Positions 61,930-64,000 of a stretch of DNA of 64,000 bases are shown here, piece by piece. The notes beneath the pieces were generated by a model. That model was not told the origin of the DNA. It ran no database searches and saw only the letters and a list, made by a program, of their open reading frames with translations. Made by a program: the position numbers and the translations under genes. The first letter of the stretch is position 1; each line of letters opens with the position of its first letter. This DNA comes from an uncultured Lysobacteraceae bacterium (GTDB lineage Bacteria > Pseudomonadota > Gammaproteobacteria > Xanthomonadales > Xanthomonadaceae). The stretch covers positions 68,296-132,295 of the forward strand of contig CALCNV010000031.1 in NCBI GenBank assembly GCA_937897645.1, in the 5' to 3' direction.

Positions 61930-62044
61930 CCCTAACGCCTGAATTAAGCCGACCCGCACTGGATAGGCACCGAAGCCGATATTACCCAGAACGACCCGAA
62001 GTTAGCGAACCTGATGCGGGTTCGGCTTGAATGAATTGTTAGGC
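61930..62044 (-). repeat. attC recombination site
   Basis: On the plus strand CCCTAACGCCTGAATTAAGC is one end and TTCGGCTTGAATGAATTGTT followed by AGGC the other, ends pairing to form the attC stem of about 115 bp. Core GTTAGGC is at 62038-62044. Orientation (AATTCATTCAAGCC after the core on the minus strand) matches class 1 aadA-type attC, so the cassettes read on the minus strand. Confidence 0.9.
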
Positions 62045-62308
62045 CGCATGAGTGGAATACGCACGGCCTAGCATCAAAGACCCCAGAACGGCTGCAATAG
62101 CCGACAGCCAGAATGTCCAGGTGCGGTAGAACGGTATAAATGGATGACTGACAGAGCGGTCGCATTGTCTGGCTAAGTAATCGTAACTACCGCCAGAGTC
62201 GAGGCAAGCATCAGAAGCAAAGAATGCTGAAACATTTGGCCAAATGAGAATTGCCGCAGCAATCAACAAAAGCACACCGACCAGTAGTAATGGAAATTTT
62301 GGTCTCAT
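62039..62308 (-). CDS. Integron cassette gene: small two-helix membrane protein
   Basis: An 89-residue protein with two membrane segments (LLLVGVLLLIAAAILIW and FWLSAIAAVLGSLMLG) and a short loop with two Cys (ACLDSGGSYDYLARQC) that could form a disulfide in the periplasm. ATG 62308 lies 4 bp from the attC site, and the stop TAA is in the GCCTAAC core. Function unknown. Confidence 0.72.
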   Translation of the reverse strand: MRPKFPLLLVGVLLLIAAAILIWPNVSAFFASDACLDSGGSYDYLARQCDRSVSHPFIPFYRTWTFWLSAIAAVLGSLMLGRAYSTHAA

Positions 62309-62311
62309 GCG

Positions 62312-62423
62312 GCCTAACGCCTGAGTTAAGCCGACTTGCGTAGCGTAGCCGACAACGTGGCAAGCTTTACCCGCCACGTTGTTGGTGTAGCGAAGCAAGT
62401 TCGGCTTGAACGAATTGTTAGGC
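62312..62423 (-). repeat. attC recombination site
   Basis: The 112-bp site runs from GCCTAACGCCTGAGTTAAGC to CGGCTTGAACGAATTGTTAG plus GC. Inside, GCGTAGCGTAGCC and ACAACGTGGC form extra stem arms. Core GTTAGGC at 62417-62423. Confidence 0.93.
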
Positions 62424-62424
62424 C

Positions 62425-62814
62425 TCAGGCCGGGTACTCTCCGCTGCGCTCTGCCGATTGAGGCGGCGGCACAATGCAAAGGTCTAGGCGCTTCAGCATA
62501 CCGTCTTGCACCTTGGCGAGTACAAGACCAACAAGGCTTTCTCTTTCGCCCTGGGCAAGCACGACACAGGGCTGGAGCCCGCCATAGGCTGAAACCGTCC
62601 CCATCTCTGCGAAAACAGCCGAACCCGATGCTGCAATGGTTTGAAGTTTTGGCCGAAAGTAGTTCAGGAAATCTTCTTTCGACTCCAAGGCGGAAAAAAC
62701 GCTCTGCGACTCATAAGTGAAGTCGTCGGCGAGCAATGGTTCGAGTGGCTCTACCGTGAGAGTGTTCAGTGAGCGCGCGTAGGCGCGCAATGCTTCCAGT
62801 TGTGTCAGCTCCAC
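62425..62814 (-). CDS. Integron cassette gene: NTF2/SnoaL-like protein
   Basis: A 129-residue protein. LEALRAYARSLNTLTVEPLEPLLADDFTYES is the helix-strand start of an NTF2-like fold (residues 4-34), and LVGLVLAKVQDGMLKRLDLCIV the later strands. The start is GTG 62814 with AGGGGAGA upstream, an unusually good ribosome site. The stop TGA lies 1 bp from the attC core. Function unknown. Confidence 0.75.
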   Translation of the reverse strand: MELTQLEALRAYARSLNTLTVEPLEPLLADDFTYESQSVFSALESKEDFLNYFRPKLQTIAASGSAVFAEMGTVSAYGGLQPCVVLAQGERESLVGLVLAKVQDGMLKRLDLCIVPPPQSAERSGEYPA

Positions 62815-62831
62815 ACGATGTCTCCCCTGAG

Positions 62832-62942
62832 GCCTAACGCCTGAGTTAAGCCGAACTGCGTAGTGGAAGCAAAATGTGGCACGCTTTTTTGTGCCGCATT
62901 TTGCTGGAACGAAGCGGTTTCGGCTTGAACGAATTGTTAGGC
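62832..62942 (-). repeat. attC recombination site
   Basis: The 111-bp site runs from GCCTAACGCCTGAGTTAAGC to CGGCTTGAACGAATTGTTAG plus GC. The inner arms AGCAAAATGTGGCACG and GTGCCGCATTTTGCT make a long A/T-rich stem. Core GTTAGGC at 62936-62942. Confidence 0.93.
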
Positions 62943-62958
62943 TTCTACACAGCAATTG

Positions 62959-63954
62959 CTATCTTGTCCGTTTATAAGTGCCTGAAAAGGAGCATGCGGC
63001 GCCATGGTAATACGAGCAATTTTTTTGTGAGACATCAGCAGTATCCCCCAACACATCTATTGTGACCTCACACGTGCTGTCACCATCAACTTTTATTAGT
63101 TTAAGTGTGTTGTCTATCATATGACCTGTGCCATCTATAGCCCCGAGGCATCCTGAAGCCGATATTTCTATGGAAACCAAATAATCTGACCCTGCCTCCG
63201 TAATTTTTAACAGCCCTTCGCCTAGACCATCAAGTGAACTTGTCCAAACTCCAGCTACACTACTGTTCGAGCCTAGCGCTTCTGGTAATGTGGCCGCGCT
63301 CAGTTCGCCATTTTCTATAGCAGCACTTTCCAATATCTTTTGTGCGCACGAATGAGAACCACTGAGTGCGGCGTAGTCATTGGTGTTGCGAGCAGAAAAG
63401 ATAAGCTGCAACTGCCAGAAAGTATTAGTTCTGGGGTTGGACACTACGATAAATTCACCACCTAGTACTCCACCCCACCTTTTTGCGCGATACGAAATTC
63501 TGCGTGCAGGAAGACCTGAAAGAGTGGTTGGAGTGACCGTACTCTCGGGGCTGGTAATCCCATCTAGTGTGGATATCTGACTGATAGATCCATCGGCCGC
63601 ACCGTCGATGTCTGCTGTCACTCCTTGCGCGTAGGTGGCGACAACAAGACGGGCCTCGTTCAGACCACAGCTTGGCTTACTTGTATAGATGGCTATTGAC
63701 TGGAACGTCCCGGGGGATTGCGCATTAACCGCAGAAAGCATGTTCTGTGTTTCTTTCTCATTCTTTAAGAATGGATAATCATAATTGATTGAAAAGGCAG
63801 CCACATGCTGCGCGGGCATTCCCTCTGCGGGAGTTTGGTAAGCGAGATCTTCCGACTGAACTGCCGCTGTTGCTACACTCGATGCGTCACGGCCCGAGTT
63901 CAAAGTGGAGTTGATGGCCATATGGCTTGATAGTGAGAAACAGGCCTTACTCAT
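62959..63954 (-). CDS. Integron cassette gene: large hypothetical protein
   Basis: A 331-residue protein, A+T-richer than the host genes. The N-terminal part has no good signal peptide (start MSKACFSLSS), the middle is FWQLQLIFSARNTNDY-like beta sequence, and the last 90 residues (VWTSSLDGLGEGLLKITE, YLVSIEISASGCLGAI, CEVTIDVLGDT) look like a small beta barrel with Cys pairs, as in exported proteins. The start may be wrong or the true N-terminus lost. It is unusually large for a cassette. The stop lies 17 bp from attC. The 46 bp up to the window edge hold nothing recognised. Confidence 0.6.
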   Translation of the reverse strand: MSKACFSLSSHMAINSTLNSGRDASSVATAAVQSEDLAYQTPAEGMPAQHVAAFSINYDYPFLKNEKETQNMLSAVNAQSPGTFQSIAIYTSKPSCGLNEARLVVATYAQGVTADIDGAADGSISQISTLDGITSPESTVTPTTLSGLPARRISYRAKRWGGVLGGEFIVVSNPRTNTFWQLQLIFSARNTNDYAALSGSHSCAQKILESAAIENGELSAATLPEALGSNSSVAGVWTSSLDGLGEGLLKITEAGSDYLVSIEISASGCLGAIDGTGHMIDNTLKLIKVDGDSTCEVTIDVLGDTADVSQKNCSYYHGAACSFSGTYKRTR

Positions 63955-64000
63955 AAGTCAGTAAATAAGGGAACAAAATGAGCTTTGCGGTTGTCCAAGT

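Overview
The window is high-GC chromosomal DNA of a gammaproteobacterium of the Lysobacteraceae (Xanthomonadaceae). The evidence is a Clp-type CRP homologue next to speD, the order rplM-rpsI-tRNA-coq7, an O-antigen locus beside metB/cbs, a hppD-hmgA pair with a divergent MarR gene, and many short intergenic palindromes with GTAG ends of the type described as SMAG/REP elements in Stenotrophomonas. The genus cannot be fixed from the sequence alone.

Layout. 1-11.6 kb: one long minus-strand O-antigen operon whose genes overlap or nearly touch. It encodes the ABC exporter Wzm/Wzt, three methyltransferases, a 1122-residue three-domain glycosyltransferase, a sugar epimerase and an acyltransferase, followed by two small lipoproteins. 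11.6-14.7 kb: cystathionine gamma-synthase/lyase and cystathionine beta-synthase (transsulfuration) plus a YdcH-like protein. 15-18 kb: an envelope pair (DUF4398-type and OmpA-type) divergent from a PilT/PilU ATPase, then a lipoprotein. 18.4-21 kb: maiA and fahA, the last two steps of tyrosine catabolism, and a 2OG-Fe dioxygenase. 21.4-25.5 kb: tRNA-Gln, rpsI, rplM, coq7, a guanidine exporter behind a guanidine-II riboswitch, speD and clp. 25.6-34.6 kb: trpE, trpG, trpD and trpC with an inserted SIMPL gene, an HAD hydrolase, yegS and rpe. 34.6-41.2 kb: J-domain protein, purC, an EmrE-like exporter, a Mpo1-like protein, an epimerase, nhaA, a CaCA antiporter and a lipoprotein. 41.5-47.4 kb: hmgA, hppD, MarR regulator, peptide transporter and tryptophan 2,3-dioxygenase. 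47.5-61.2 kb: a large secreted nuclease, a 2-oxoacid dehydrogenase operon (E1alpha, E1beta, an SH3 protein, E2), trpS, small stress-type proteins and an arginase-family enzyme.

61.6-64 kb is different: minus-strand cassettes separated by integron attC sites (three complete, one truncated). This is the distal end of a chromosomal integron array whose integrase should lie beyond the right edge of the window.

Most of the non-coding DNA is palindromic repeats. At least four families share GTAG...CTAC ends and one has GTGG-type ends. Some are nested inside each other, several supply the stop codon of the adjacent gene, and three sit in frame inside the E1beta and E2 coding sequences, where they encode interdomain linker. 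Amino-acid metabolism is the other theme: synthesis (trp operon, transsulfuration), tRNA charging (trpS) and degradation (tyrosine, tryptophan, arginine) of the same amino acids occur within 60 kb.
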